Below, in pieces: positions 42,587 through 50,880 of a stretch of DNA of 64,000 nt. The stretch covers positions 23,619-87,618 of the forward strand of contig NZ_JAMKQJ010000019.1 in assembly GCF_024643205.1 (NCBI RefSeq). Direction: 5' to 3'. Position numbers and translations under genes: made by a program. The notes beneath the pieces were generated by a model. It had not been told where the DNA came from. It did not search any database and saw only the letters and a program-made list of their open reading frames with translations. How positions within the stretch are numbered: the stretch's first letter is position 1; the number at the start of each line of letters is the position of its first letter. This stretch comes from Parapedobacter tibetensis. GTDB taxonomy: Bacteria > Bacteroidota > Bacteroidia > Sphingobacteriales > Sphingobacteriaceae.

Positions 42587-44023
42587 ATGAAACAAATCAT
42601 AGGTATAGGGCTGTTGGTCTTGTGGGTTTTTGGGGGATATGCCCAGACCTTGGAAGGTTACCTTCAAACAGCCGCTGAAAATAATCCCGGGTTAAAAGCC
42701 CAATACTATCGTTATCAAGCGTCGTTGGAACGAGTGCCACAAGCCGGTAGTCTTCCCGACCCTGAAATGGGCTTCAACTTCTTTATTATGCCTATGGAAC
42801 GGTATATGGGAGAGCAGGTAGGAGATATCTCCATTATGCAGATGTTCCCCTGGTTCGGAAGCCTGAAAGCCGGTAAGGAAGAGGCCTCCTATATGGCAAA
42901 AATGGAGTTTGAGCGCTTTACAGAGGCAAAAATTGAGCTTTTTTTCCAAGTGAGGTCCTTGTGGTATCAATTGTATCAGGTAGACAAAGAGGCGGCACTA
43001 CTGGAAGAAGAACTGGAATTGATGCATCAGCTTAAAAACCTCGCACTGGCCAAGTTCAAGTCTTCTCCCTCGCAAGCTGGGGCTACCAGCGGCGGAAATC
43101 CATCCGGCGCTAGGCCTGCTTCAAAACGGGAAGGAAACGCTTCGGATGCCGGTGCTGGGATGTCTGGCATGGCAACGGGGCGAGCAGGCCAGCCAGGCGG
43201 ACAAATGGCCATGTCATCCGGAGGAAATGCCGCTATGGGCAGTATGCAAAGCTCATCCGGAGGAATGGTGGATGTGCTGCTCGTTCAACTTCAAATTAAG
43301 GAATTGGAAAGCAAAATGACGATATTGAAAAAGTCTGCAAAACCACTTCGTATCGCATTCAACAAACTGCTGAATAGGGAAATCGCAGCTGAAATCGTGG
43401 TGAAGGATACGTTGGAACCGGCCCAATTACCTGCTTCGCTTTCTCTTGTGGAAGATGCGGCCATTCAAAATCATCCGATGGTAAAAATGGCGGAATGGGA
43501 TGAAAAGGCCCGCGAAGCACAGGAGCGAATGGCCAAACTGATGGGCAGACCGATGATAGGATTAGGTTTGAATTATATGCTGCTTCAACCCAGGATGACT
43601 GGCGCAAACGAAATGGCACCCATGAACAATGGCAACAATATGCTGATGCCGATGGCTACGGTGACCATCCCCATTTATCGGAAAAAATACAAAGCACAAC
43701 GCATGGAGGCGGAATACCAGCGCGAAGCAGCCACCCGCGATAGGGAATCTGCGGCAAACCAGCTTGTCTCCGAATTGGGGCAATTGGTAAACACATATGA
43801 GGAGGCCACCATCAATATGGAGTTAATAACAGAACAAATAGCTATAACCGAACAGGCTATCCGACTGATGACGACTTCATACCAGGTAGGCAGAACAAGC
43901 ATGGAAGAGCTGATGCGCCAAAGGCAAAATTTGCTCCGGTACAGGGAGCAAATTTTGACCACGTTAACCAATCAGCACAAAACCGTCGCTGCGATAAATA
44001 AGACAATGGCCGTCGACAATTAA
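42587..44023 (+). CDS. TolC-family outer-membrane efflux protein (CusC-like) with Met/Gly-rich insert
   Basis: A 478-residue exported protein (MKQIIGIGLLVLWVFGGYAQ; ATG at 42587, another at 42560 overlapping cusA). TolC-family helices are clear (LEGYLQTAAENNPGLKAQYY and the C-terminal RTSMEELMRQRQNLLRYREQ). Between the first helical hairpins, about residues 155-225, is a low-complexity insert rich in Gly, Ser, Ala and Met (GMSGMATGRAGQPGGQMAMS and more), typical of metal-efflux TolC proteins in Bacteroidota and possibly a weak Cu/Ag binder. Forms the outer channel of the CusCBA pump. Confidence 0.88.
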   Translation: MKQIIGIGLLVLWVFGGYAQTLEGYLQTAAENNPGLKAQYYRYQASLERVPQAGSLPDPEMGFNFFIMPMERYMGEQVGDISIMQMFPWFGSLKAGKEEASYMAKMEFERFTEAKIELFFQVRSLWYQLYQVDKEAALLEEELELMHQLKNLALAKFKSSPSQAGATSGGNPSGARPASKREGNASDAGAGMSGMATGRAGQPGGQMAMSSGGNAAMGSMQSSSGGMVDVLLVQLQIKELESKMTILKKSAKPLRIAFNKLLNREIAAEIVVKDTLEPAQLPASLSLVEDAAIQNHPMVKMAEWDEKAREAQERMAKLMGRPMIGLGLNYMLLQPRMTGANEMAPMNNGNNMLMPMATVTIPIYRKKYKAQRMEAEYQREAATRDRESAANQLVSELGQLVNTYEEATINMELITEQIAITEQAIRLMTTSYQVGRTSMEELMRQRQNLLRYREQILTTLTNQHKTVAAINKTMAVDN

Positions 44024-44069
44024 CGACGACCGGAAAAATAGATAAAGTATCCATGTATAACGTACAACG

Positions 44070-45860
44070 ATGAAAGCAAAAGCAAAAAAAATCGCCCTAT
44101 ACCTTGCCATAGCGCTGGGTGGGCTGCTGGTGGGCTGGCTTATCTTTGGCCGAACCGAAAAGGAAGGCCAGGAAGAACACCAACATGCTACAGGGCAAGA
44201 AACCACCTACACCTGTTCCATGCATCCACAAATTCGGCAAAATGAGCCTGGGAATTGCCCGATCTGCGGAATGGAGCTTATTCCGGTTTCCGATTCAGGA
44301 AACGGGGAAGGAAACCCTTATGTTTTACAGATGACGGAAGAAGCTGTGGCCCTTGCCAATATACAGACCACCAGGGTGAAAGGGATTTCAGGAGGCTCCG
44401 GACTCGTCCTTTCTGGCAAAATAAAAGTCAACGAAGAAAAACGGTCTGTCATAACCGCAAAATTCCCAGGTAGGATAGAACAGCTTTACGTGAATTTTAC
44501 AGGGCAGGACATCCGTAAAGGAGACCGGTTGGCAACCATTTATTCCCCTGAGCTCGTTTCGGCTCAGCAAGAACTCCGCGAAGCAGCAAGTATCAAAGAC
44601 CGAGCACCAGAACTTTATGCGGCAGCCAAGGAAAAATTGAAGCTGTGGAAACTCTCGGAATCCCAGATACAAAAAATTGAATCCTCCCAAGAAGTGGTCT
44701 CGTCTTTTGATATCTACAGCGATGTAGGGGGCGTAGTCACGGAACGCCTAGTCGCTCAGGGAGATTATGTCAATACAGGATCCGCATTGGCACAAGTCGC
44801 TGATTTGTCCAATGTATGGATTGTTCTGGACGCCTATGAATCTGACCTTTCTGAACTAAAAATAGGAGCCCCACTAAAATTCACCGCGCAAGGCATTCCG
44901 GGCAAACAATTCGAGACCAAGGTAAACTACATTACCCCCATGTTGGATGGCGCTACCCGCACGGTGGAAGTACGGGCCGTGGCGGCCAACCCGGGTTATG
45001 CATTAAAACCGGAAATGTTTGTCAATGCCGTTGTTGGTGGCTCGGATAAGGCAGCGAAGGCACCGCGTGCTACCACTATACTCGGGGTTCCGAAAACTGC
45101 TGTATTATGGACAGGTCCCCGGTCTGTAGTCTACGTAAAAGTTCCCGGTGCGGAAACCCCGGCATTTGAAATGCGGGAAGTGACCCTTGGTTCCCGCTCC
45201 GGGGAAATGTTTATCATCCAGTCCGGACTGGATGTGGGAGAAGAAGTGGTGTCTAATGGGGTGTTTGCCATTGATGGTGCCGCACAGTTGAGTGGGAATT
45301 ACAGCATGATGACCAGGGGCAATGCTAAAACGTTAGACGTCCCACAGGCCTTCCGCAAGCAAATTACGCAAATAGCGGAAGCTTATTTTGCCTTAAAAAA
45401 TGCCCTGGTGAAAGATGATGCTAACGCAGCCATGAAAACCGTTGGAACGATAAAAACCGTGCTGAACAGCGTTGACATGGGGTTATTAACCGATGACAAT
45501 GCCCATCACCAATGGATGGAACAGCAGACCGGGCTAGAAGGCGATTTAAAAAAATTATCAGGCATAGCGAAACCAGACATAGCGTCCTTACGTGCACAAT
45601 TTGAACCGTTGTCAAACCATATCATTGAGATGACAGAAACCTTCGGATTGGAGATAGACAAGGTCTACAAGCAATTTTGCCCGATGGCATTTGACGACAA
45701 GGGTGCTTATTGGTTGAGCGAGACGGAACCTATTTTAAATCCGTATTTTGGAGAAGCTATGCTCAATTGTGGAGAGGTAAAGCAAACCTATCGAAAGGGA
45801 CAACGGGTGTTGGAAAAAGGGGATGCCCAACAACAACCGGAAGGAACACATAATCATTAA
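44070..45860 (+). CDS. cusB: CusB-like periplasmic adaptor with heavy-metal-binding and DUF3347 domains
   Basis: A 596-residue adaptor. One N-terminal helix (ALYLAIALGGLLVGWLIFG), then the heavy-metal-binding domain TYTCSMHPQIRQNEPGNCPI/CGMELIP (about residues 48-75). The membrane-fusion core has VITAKFPGRIEQLYVNFTGQ, a helical hairpin, and a barrel domain LSNVWIVLDAYESDLSELK. The C-terminal 160 residues form a DUF3347 domain (AYFALKNALVKDDANAAMKT, then YKQFCPMAFDDKGAYWLSE, LNPYFGEAMLNCGEV) with conserved Cys/Met that likely bind Cu. The domain order matches a Cu/Ag efflux adaptor. Confidence 0.93.
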   Translation: MKAKAKKIALYLAIALGGLLVGWLIFGRTEKEGQEEHQHATGQETTYTCSMHPQIRQNEPGNCPICGMELIPVSDSGNGEGNPYVLQMTEEAVALANIQTTRVKGISGGSGLVLSGKIKVNEEKRSVITAKFPGRIEQLYVNFTGQDIRKGDRLATIYSPELVSAQQELREAASIKDRAPELYAAAKEKLKLWKLSESQIQKIESSQEVVSSFDIYSDVGGVVTERLVAQGDYVNTGSALAQVADLSNVWIVLDAYESDLSELKIGAPLKFTAQGIPGKQFETKVNYITPMLDGATRTVEVRAVAANPGYALKPEMFVNAVVGGSDKAAKAPRATTILGVPKTAVLWTGPRSVVYVKVPGAETPAFEMREVTLGSRSGEMFIIQSGLDVGEEVVSNGVFAIDGAAQLSGNYSMMTRGNAKTLDVPQAFRKQITQIAEAYFALKNALVKDDANAAMKTVGTIKTVLNSVDMGLLTDDNAHHQWMEQQTGLEGDLKKLSGIAKPDIASLRAQFEPLSNHIIEMTETFGLEIDKVYKQFCPMAFDDKGAYWLSETEPILNPYFGEAMLNCGEVKQTYRKGQRVLEKGDAQQQPEGTHNH

Positions 45861-45892
45861 TATTTTTTTTAAACCATTAAAATCAATTAAAA

Positions 45893-46456
45893 ATGAACAA
45901 GTCAATTTATCTTGTTGCCTTAGCGGTAATCTTCTTTTACAATTGCAGTGGCAACACATCAAAACAACAAACTGAAAACGAAAGCGACCCCGAGATGCAT
46001 CATAATGAAGATGGCGAAGGCCAGCAAGGCGGTGACTCATCTGCTGTTTTGGAAGCCTATTTAACCCTTAAAGATGCGCTGGTTGACGGTAATCAGGAAG
46101 CAGCCGCCAAGGCGGGGGCAACACTTGCGTCAAGTATAGGCTCCTTCAGCCTCAGCACATTCAAGGAAGCTGACCAGCAGGAGCTGAGCGAGATCGTTGA
46201 AACGGCAAAAGAACATGGAGAACATATTGCCAAAAGCGATATAGGTCATCAGCGCGAACATTTTGAAATGCTCAGCAAAGATATGGTGGATTTAGTGGCC
46301 ATTGTAGGCACTGATAAAACCTTATATCAACAGTATTGCCCGATGTATAATAATAACAAAGGGGGAATGTGGTTAAGTGCTAAAAAGGAAATAAGAAATC
46401 CGTACTTCGGGGATAAGATGCTCGCTTGCGGAAGTGTACAAAAAGAGATCAACTAA
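45893..46456 (+). CDS. DUF3347-domain lipoprotein
   Basis: A 187-residue lipoprotein (FFYNCSGNTS) with a His-, Glu- and Asp-rich linker (ESDPEMHHNEDGEGQQGGDS) and a DUF3347 domain: VLEAYLTLKDALVDGNQEAA, YQQYCPMYNNNKGGMWLSA and RNPYFGDKMLACGSVQKEIN. The domain is homologous to the C-terminal part of the adaptor just upstream, including the Cys-Pro-Met and Cys near the end, which suggests a free periplasmic copy of the same metal-binding module. It is adjacent to the next gene with no spacer. Confidence 0.88.
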   Translation: MNKSIYLVALAVIFFYNCSGNTSKQQTENESDPEMHHNEDGEGQQGGDSSAVLEAYLTLKDALVDGNQEAAAKAGATLASSIGSFSLSTFKEADQQELSEIVETAKEHGEHIAKSDIGHQREHFEMLSKDMVDLVAIVGTDKTLYQQYCPMYNNNKGGMWLSAKKEIRNPYFGDKMLACGSVQKEIN

Positions 46457-46906
46457 ATGAAATCCGTTAGGATTGGTCTGTTAATTTTGCTGGTTGTCTT
46501 TGCGGGAATTCAATTTATTCCCGCAAAGCGCAACCTCAGCGACGAGATACCAACAGCTGATTTCATGGCGGTGTATGATGTCCCCGAAAGGATAGAAAGC
46601 ATATTAAAAACAGCTTGTTATGACTGCCATAGCGACAATACTTACTATCCCTGGTACAGCAAGATACAGCCTGTTGCCTGGTTTCTGGGCGACCATATCG
46701 AGGAGGGCAAGGCGGAGCTGAATTTTAATGCATTCGGGAATTACTCAGACAGGAGAAAAACAAGTAAATTGAGATCCATTAAAAGTCAAGTGGAAGAGGG
46801 AAAGATGCCCCTAGCATCCTATACATGGATGCACGAAAATGCCAAACTTTCCGAAGCGGATAAAAACACATTGATAACATGGGTAAATGAGCTCATGGAC
46901 AACTGA
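46457..46906 (+). CDS. Haem-binding-domain protein (Haem_bd family)
   Basis: A 149-residue exported protein with one N-terminal hydrophobic segment (GLLILLVVFAGIQFIP) and the haem-attachment motif CYDCHSDNTYYPWYSKIQPV, characteristic of the Haem_bd (PF14376) family; the end MPLASYTWMHENAKLSEADK and LITWVNELMDN is also typical. It starts directly after the DUF3347 stop, so it is the last gene of the efflux operon. Perhaps used in periplasmic redox of copper, but this is inference. Confidence 0.85.
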   Translation: MKSVRIGLLILLVVFAGIQFIPAKRNLSDEIPTADFMAVYDVPERIESILKTACYDCHSDNTYYPWYSKIQPVAWFLGDHIEEGKAELNFNAFGNYSDRRKTSKLRSIKSQVEEGKMPLASYTWMHENAKLSEADKNTLITWVNELMDN

Positions 46907-46912
46907 TAGCAA

Positions 46913-47160
46913 TGTAATCTTTTCCATTGCCAACTTTTAAACCTTTTCAAGCCAATATTGACCGCATCGTGTTCATCCTATAGGTACCATACCACCAAAG
47001 TGGAGGCTACCGATTTTTCCCAATATCGTACGTATGGTTGGTTGCCTCCCATGGATTCACTATCCAAATCCTAGTACAACAATGATATTGCCCATTGTAC
47101 GGCGGATACCCCTATGGCCCGTGGGGCTATTAATCCATCGATGTGGGAACCCGGCTGGGG
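46913..47160 (+). pseudogene. Decayed, internally deleted copy of the DUF4136 lipoprotein gene
   Basis: Matches 51286-51740 (the intact gene and its leader) at high identity, in three blocks. The leader block TAATCTTTTC...CAATATTG joins directly to the CCGCATCGTGTTC block (signal-peptide end); the lost piece lies between two ATATTG words. A second deletion joins GATATTGCCCAT to TGTACGGCGGATACC. One nonsense change (TCCTAGTACAAC for TCCTATTACAAC) is also present. It has no functional start. The copy ends where an IS5-like fragment begins. Confidence 0.85.
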
Positions 47161-47228
47161 CAGGAGATCGTGGATGGCAGCAGGTTTTCCACTATTTCAA
47201 CAAATGGAGCAAGGATGGTTCATGGTAG
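47161..47228 (+). mobile_element. Fragment of an IS5-type transposase gene
   Basis: The frame 47163-47225 reads GDRGWQQVFHYFNKWSKDGS-W followed by a TAG stop. This is the conserved N-terminal motif of IS5-group (DUF4096) transposases (W-x-x-V-Y-x-YF-x-KW-x-x-DG-x-W). It is only about 21 codons, inserted at the end of the DUF4136 pseudogene, and continues into unrelated sequence. It marks an insertion-deletion event. Confidence 0.6.
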
Positions 47229-47241
47229 TCGGTCTGAGTGA

Positions 47242-47928
47242 ACCTGCTGCGGGCTCAACCGCAAGTACCTTGGCCTATTCCCGGCGCAGCTGGACGGGAG
47301 CCATACCCCTGACGGTGGCAGTGGCGGCGGTGGGGGTAGTTCCACGATGACCAATTTCACGCTGCTGGCACCCACCGCGTCCATTGACCTGGCAAAGCGG
47401 CTGGCCTGCTTCAACGGGATCCCCACGAACAGCTCCACGGTCTTCACCGTCCAGTTACACGTGCACCTCCCCGATCCTACCAAAACGGATGTGGTGTATA
47501 ACCCATTCCTTAAAGATCCCGGCCATGCCTACCTGACCCTGACCAAAACGACGGGTTCCCAAACCTACCGGCTGTCATTCGGGTTCTATCCGGAAGAGGA
47601 TACGTGGATCTCGGCCACCAAGAACACGGTCGCAAGCGGGATCGGGGAGGAATCGTCCAATATCGATCGGCGAAGTGACATCCGTTATGAGATGAACGTC
47701 GCTACGGCATCGTTCAACAGTTTGGTGGCGGCATCCAAAAGGCTTGCCCAGGAGAAGTATTACAACCTGAATTCGTATAATTGTGCACATTATGCGCTGG
47801 AGGTTTTCAATACCGCGATGCCCCAGGGTGGTACGATCAGTGTTCCGAACAGCAATATCGGGTATATCACCCCTTCCGGAGTATACAAGAAGCTCGACCA
47901 GCTCCGGCAATCGGGTAATGGGATATAA
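47242..47928 (+). pseudogene. Headless amidase-like (NlpC/P60/LRAT-type?) protein
   Basis: An open frame runs from 47242 (after a TGA) to 47928; the first ATG is at 47347 (193 residues). Upstream of the ATG the frame continues sensibly: CCGLNRKYLGLFPAQLDGSH, then a Gly-rich linker PDGGSGGGGGSS, then the domain. The domain has the catalytic-looking pair of a papain/NlpC-type fold: DPGHAYLTLTK (His) and NLNSYNCAHYALEVF (Asn-Cys...His), as in bacterial Cys hydrolases. The natural N-terminus is missing, replaced by the IS5 fragment. It could still be translated from 47347; probably the remains of a larger multi-domain secreted protein. Confidence 0.55.
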
Positions 47929-48109
47929 AAAAGGAAGCGAAGAAAGCCCCGGTCAATTCCCCGGATTATTATTGATGGGATATGAAAAAGGCGACACAAG
48001 ATGTTATGTGCAGGATTATTATAGTCCCAAGTTATCCTTGCGATGGCTATCCCACAAACTTGGGCCAGTGGGGATGTGCTGGAGTTGCCGATTGAAGAGG
48101 TTGAGAAGC

Positions 48110-48165
48110 GGGAGTGTAATTTGAACTGTGTCAATGGCGCTTGGGGTAGTTCAAATTACACTCCC
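48110..48165. repeat. Perfect 17-bp inverted repeat between the amidase-like gene and vapC
   Basis: Arms GGGAGTGTAATTTGAAC (48110-48126) and GTTCAAATTACACTCCC (48149-48165), 22-base loop. It lies between convergent genes and could be a terminator or the joined ends of a lost insertion element. No other feature was seen in 47929-48198. Confidence 0.75.
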
Positions 48166-48198
48166 CAATGCACATTCCACAATTACTTCTTTTTCGCC

Positions 48199-48579
48199 TT
48201 ATAAATCATGCGGATTGATGATTTCCAATCCGGAAATGTTACTAAAATCACCCATATTGCGGGTTATTAACGTGAGTCCTTCAACTAACGCCGTAGCTGC
48301 GATGGCAGCGTCAGGTAATTTGATCTTGTTGCGCTGCCGCAACAGAATGGTACGCTCCACATAGGTTTCTTCCAGCGGATAGATAATGGCATCATTCATA
48401 AAGGAGGTCAGCCTTTTCAATTGGTCTTCATTGATCCCGTACCATCCCAATACTTCAATACGCGTTACAACGGATATCGTGATGGGTAATTTATCCATCA
48501 GCGAAGACCCTTTGGGTGGGAGTTTATCGCCGAGATAATCAATCACGGCATTGGTGTCCATCAAATATCCCTTTCCCAT
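48199..48579 (-). CDS. PIN-domain toxin, VapC type
   Basis: A 126-residue PIN-domain endoribonuclease. Acidic active-site residues are visible in YLMDTNAVIDYLGDK (first Asp), TRIEVLGWYG (Glu), KLPDAAIAATALVE (Asp) and ITRNMGDFSNISG (last Asp). VapC toxins cut tRNA or rRNA. Its start overlaps the end of the antitoxin gene by 19 bases, the usual coupling. Confidence 0.9.
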   Translation of the reverse strand: MGKGYLMDTNAVIDYLGDKLPPKGSSLMDKLPITISVVTRIEVLGWYGINEDQLKRLTSFMNDAIIYPLEETYVERTILLRQRNKIKLPDAAIAATALVEGLTLITRNMGDFSNISGLEIINPHDL

Positions 48580-48803
48580 TCCTCCCTTGACTTTGCTACA
48601 TATTCCTGCAACTCGTCCGCTTCCTTTCCAGACAAAAGACCTTTGAATGAAGCCATCGTCTTAGGCTGTTTTACTGCCTCAGTTTTTTCTTCAACCACCT
48701 CATCTACAGGATAATAAATCACTTCGATCTTTCTGCCAATATATTTTTTGGGGATCGATAGTTTTATACTTATATTATCTGGTGTTATTATTGTCCGAAC
48801 CAT
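48561..48803 (-). CDS. VapB-type antitoxin
   Basis: An 80-residue protein: N-terminal NISIKLSIPKKYIGRKIEVI resembles DUF2281-like DNA-binding antitoxins; the acidic-basic C-terminal tail (EADELQEYVAKSREEWERDI) is of the kind that wraps the toxin. It lies immediately upstream of and overlaps the PIN-toxin gene. The family name rests on position and general form. Confidence 0.75.
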   Translation of the reverse strand: MVRTIITPDNISIKLSIPKKYIGRKIEVIYYPVDEVVEEKTEAVKQPKTMASFKGLLSGKEADELQEYVAKSREEWERDI

Positions 48804-48836
48804 ACTCGTTTTCCTTTCTTTAATTCCCCTTATCCC

Positions 48837-49290
48837 TTACCCATTCACCACCCCGCCGCGCTCGCTTTTAAGCTGTTCGAGCTGCTTTTTGAGGTCGGCT
48901 ATTGCTGCCTTCAGCTCGGTGTTCTGCTCTTTTAGCTCGGTGTTGCGGACAAAACGTTCTTGAAGTAACTCGTCCTTTATTTTCAATTGCTCTCCGTACA
49001 ACTCCTTGATTAAATCAATGTCTTGTTCATTGTATGTGCTGGGGACTTACAACTTGATTTCCACTAGGGCTTTGATTGTAGTTGTAATTGTTTATATGTG
49101 AATCATAAAAATACTCTGGGTCAACTTCAAATAGAACAGCTAATTTCACAGCATGTTCCCAAGACAGCTTCGTTTGATCCGATTCCAATTTCGAAATAGC
49201 AGGCTGGGTAACCTTTAGTGCCTCAGCTGATACCTCTTGTCCCCATCCCTTTTGTTCCCGAAGCAATCGTATTTTAGTTCCTGGCGTCAT
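48837..49290 (-). pseudogene. HTH (Xre/Cro-type) regulator with coiled-coil tail, split by a +1 frameshift
   Basis: The first part (49027-49290, 87 residues) is a helix-turn-helix protein: TKIRLLREQKGWGQEVSAEA, KVTQPAISKLESDQTKLS. It ends early with VVSPQHIQ. In the next frame the sequence continues as a long coiled coil: DIDLIKELYGEQLKIKDELL, QERFVRNTELKEQNTELKAA, IADLKKQLEQLKSERGG, to a stop at 48837-48839. Dropping one base of the GGGG run at 49041-49044 joins the two parts as VVSPSTYNEQDIDLIKELYG. It is either a genuine frameshift mutation, a sequencing error, or a slippage site. Confidence 0.7.
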
Positions 49291-49308
49291 AGTCGTACTT
49301 TAGCAATT

Positions 49309-49335
49309 ATAACCAAAAGTTATGCGAATATAACC
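49309..49335 (-). promoter_or_regulatory. Possible operator of the HTH regulator
   Basis: Inverted repeat ATAAC (49309-49313) / GTTAT (49319-49323) with a further ATATAACC at 49328-49335, upstream of the HTH start. Autoregulation is usual for such genes; evidence here is only the repeat. Confidence 0.3.
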
Positions 49336-49419
49336 TTAGGCTGTTTGATTATTAATCAGTATTATACACCTTTGTGCTGTACAATAAACAAAGATACGGA
49401 ATTATTTAAATCTAACTGA

Positions 49420-50127
49420 AAAGAAACAAAAACAAGTATTCCCGATTTTAGGGAGTCAAAAAAGAATGATATTTTTGAAAACTTCCCCCTATATACCGCG
49501 GAGCCGGGAATCGGCTATGCATGGGTGGGCGGCGAGGCGCTCGTAAAGGTGCCGAAACAGCAAGGGATGATGGTCATCGGAACGGCCAACGGCCAACTGC
49601 ATACTTCCCGAGCTGACTTTTCGGTCCGTGCGAGACAGGGCGATACCAGGGTTACACTGTTGGATGGCGGCCTCACGGCGATGGCAAGACTGGGCGAATT
49701 GCGGCGGACCATGGATAGGCGCGGCAGCCGGGTGCATATCAGTACCATCAGGGAACTGGGTGGAAGCATAACCGATTCGCTGGTTTACGAGCGGCGGGGC
49801 GACCCCGATGCCGCAATTGCCTGGACAAAGGCAACCCGACGCTACCGGAATGCGTCGCTGCGGGAGTTCGTTGCGGATATGGGCCGGTGGTACGGTATCC
49901 GTGTGAAGGACATCCACTGCATCCCCCCATCGATGCGGGTAACCGCCGCGCTGTGCTACCGTGCCCCGTTGGAGGAGGCACTCGCGGTGGTGGGCAGGGC
50001 CGGCCTGAGGGTACACCGGGTGGATGGTGTGTATAGCTTCTGCGATTCGGACGACGGATTCAATCCCGCTGTTGCTCAGGTAAACCACAATCGGGAAACC
50101 TGTTCCCACTGTGGCCGTGCGCACTGA
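49420..50127 (+). pseudogene. FecR-type anti-sigma protein, N-terminally truncated
   Basis: An open frame from 49420 without ATG (first GTG at 49525). It has the second half of the FecR domain (YAWVGGEALVKVPKQQGMM, TSRADFSVRARQGDTRVTLL, DGGLTAMARLGE) and a C-terminal DUF4974 domain (RNASLREFVADMGRWYGIRV, LEEALAVVGRAGLRVH). The cytoplasmic, membrane and first FecR parts are gone, and no sigma-factor gene or SusC/D genes flank it. The coding style here is distinctly more GC-rich than its neighbours. The preceding bases 49291-49419 hold the HTH promoter region. Downstream, 50128-50323 shows no gene. Confidence 0.7.
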
Positions 50128-50323
50128 CCCAACGCAGGCCGGTTAGCAATCGGACACCGATCCGGCATGTATCACACACCTATACGGCATATATGAAAAG
50201 GCGGCATAAACGTGGCTCATATGTGGCTAAAGGGTGGATAAACCGTGGGTCATCCCTGCCTCACAAAGTCACCGTCTAAGCATGTATCTGACGTTACAGC
50301 AACGGGAGTGGTGAAAGTATTGC

Positions 50324-50880
50324 TACGTAACATTGCACGGACACCGTATTGTCTTGCACAGAACCAGTATTGTTTTGCCACCAAGCACCTTTGTCCTTCA
50401 TGAATCCCGCATTATTTAATGCAAAAACAGGCTTATTACGCGCAGGAACAACATTATTTTGCGCTGTCATATAACCGATTAGTAGGGGGTCCGCCCTATT
50501 TTTCACGGGAATAATCCAATGATACGTCGGAAGCAGGCACCGATGCGCGGGTTGATTTTTCTTAAAAGTGAAACCAATTTTCGTTTTCATCAACATCGGG
50601 CGGGTATCTACCATCCCAATCCGCCTTTGCATGCAACCTAGACGCTTATTCGGCGCTTCGGCCTCCTTATTCAGCACTTCCATCTTCTTATTCACCGCTT
50701 CCGTCTTCTTATTCACCGCCATAAGAATGAATTCCGTGGGATTATTTTCGGGTTTCACTGCCCTTGTCCGGCTTTTAGGCCCAATATTCCTGTTTTTCAC
50801 GAGGCCAATCTTATGTTCCATCGAAATAATATTGTCCTGATGCAGAGCAATATTTCCTATAAAGAATGTTACGTAACATT
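50324..50880. repeat. Degenerate 21-bp-period repeat array flanked by TACGTAACATT
   Basis: About 25 degenerate units of 21 bp run without a break from 50331 to about 50870; the best kept are three successive units at 50646-50708 starting TTATTC(G/A)(G/C)C. The same word TACGTAACATT marks both ends (50324-50334, 50870-50880). Because 21 is a multiple of three, long open frames run on both strands: the minus frame 50294-50821 gives a 175-residue heptad-periodic chain (VNKKTEA, VNKKMEV, LNKEAEA, PNKRLGC and so on). I doubt it is a normal protein; no family is recognised. Confidence 0.7.

Noticed and set aside
50294..50821. 175-codon minus-strand frame in the 21-bp array as an ordinary gene
   Set aside because: Openness follows from the 21-base period; no family, no convincing ribosome-binding site, and the plus strand is also open. 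Kept as a repeat instead.
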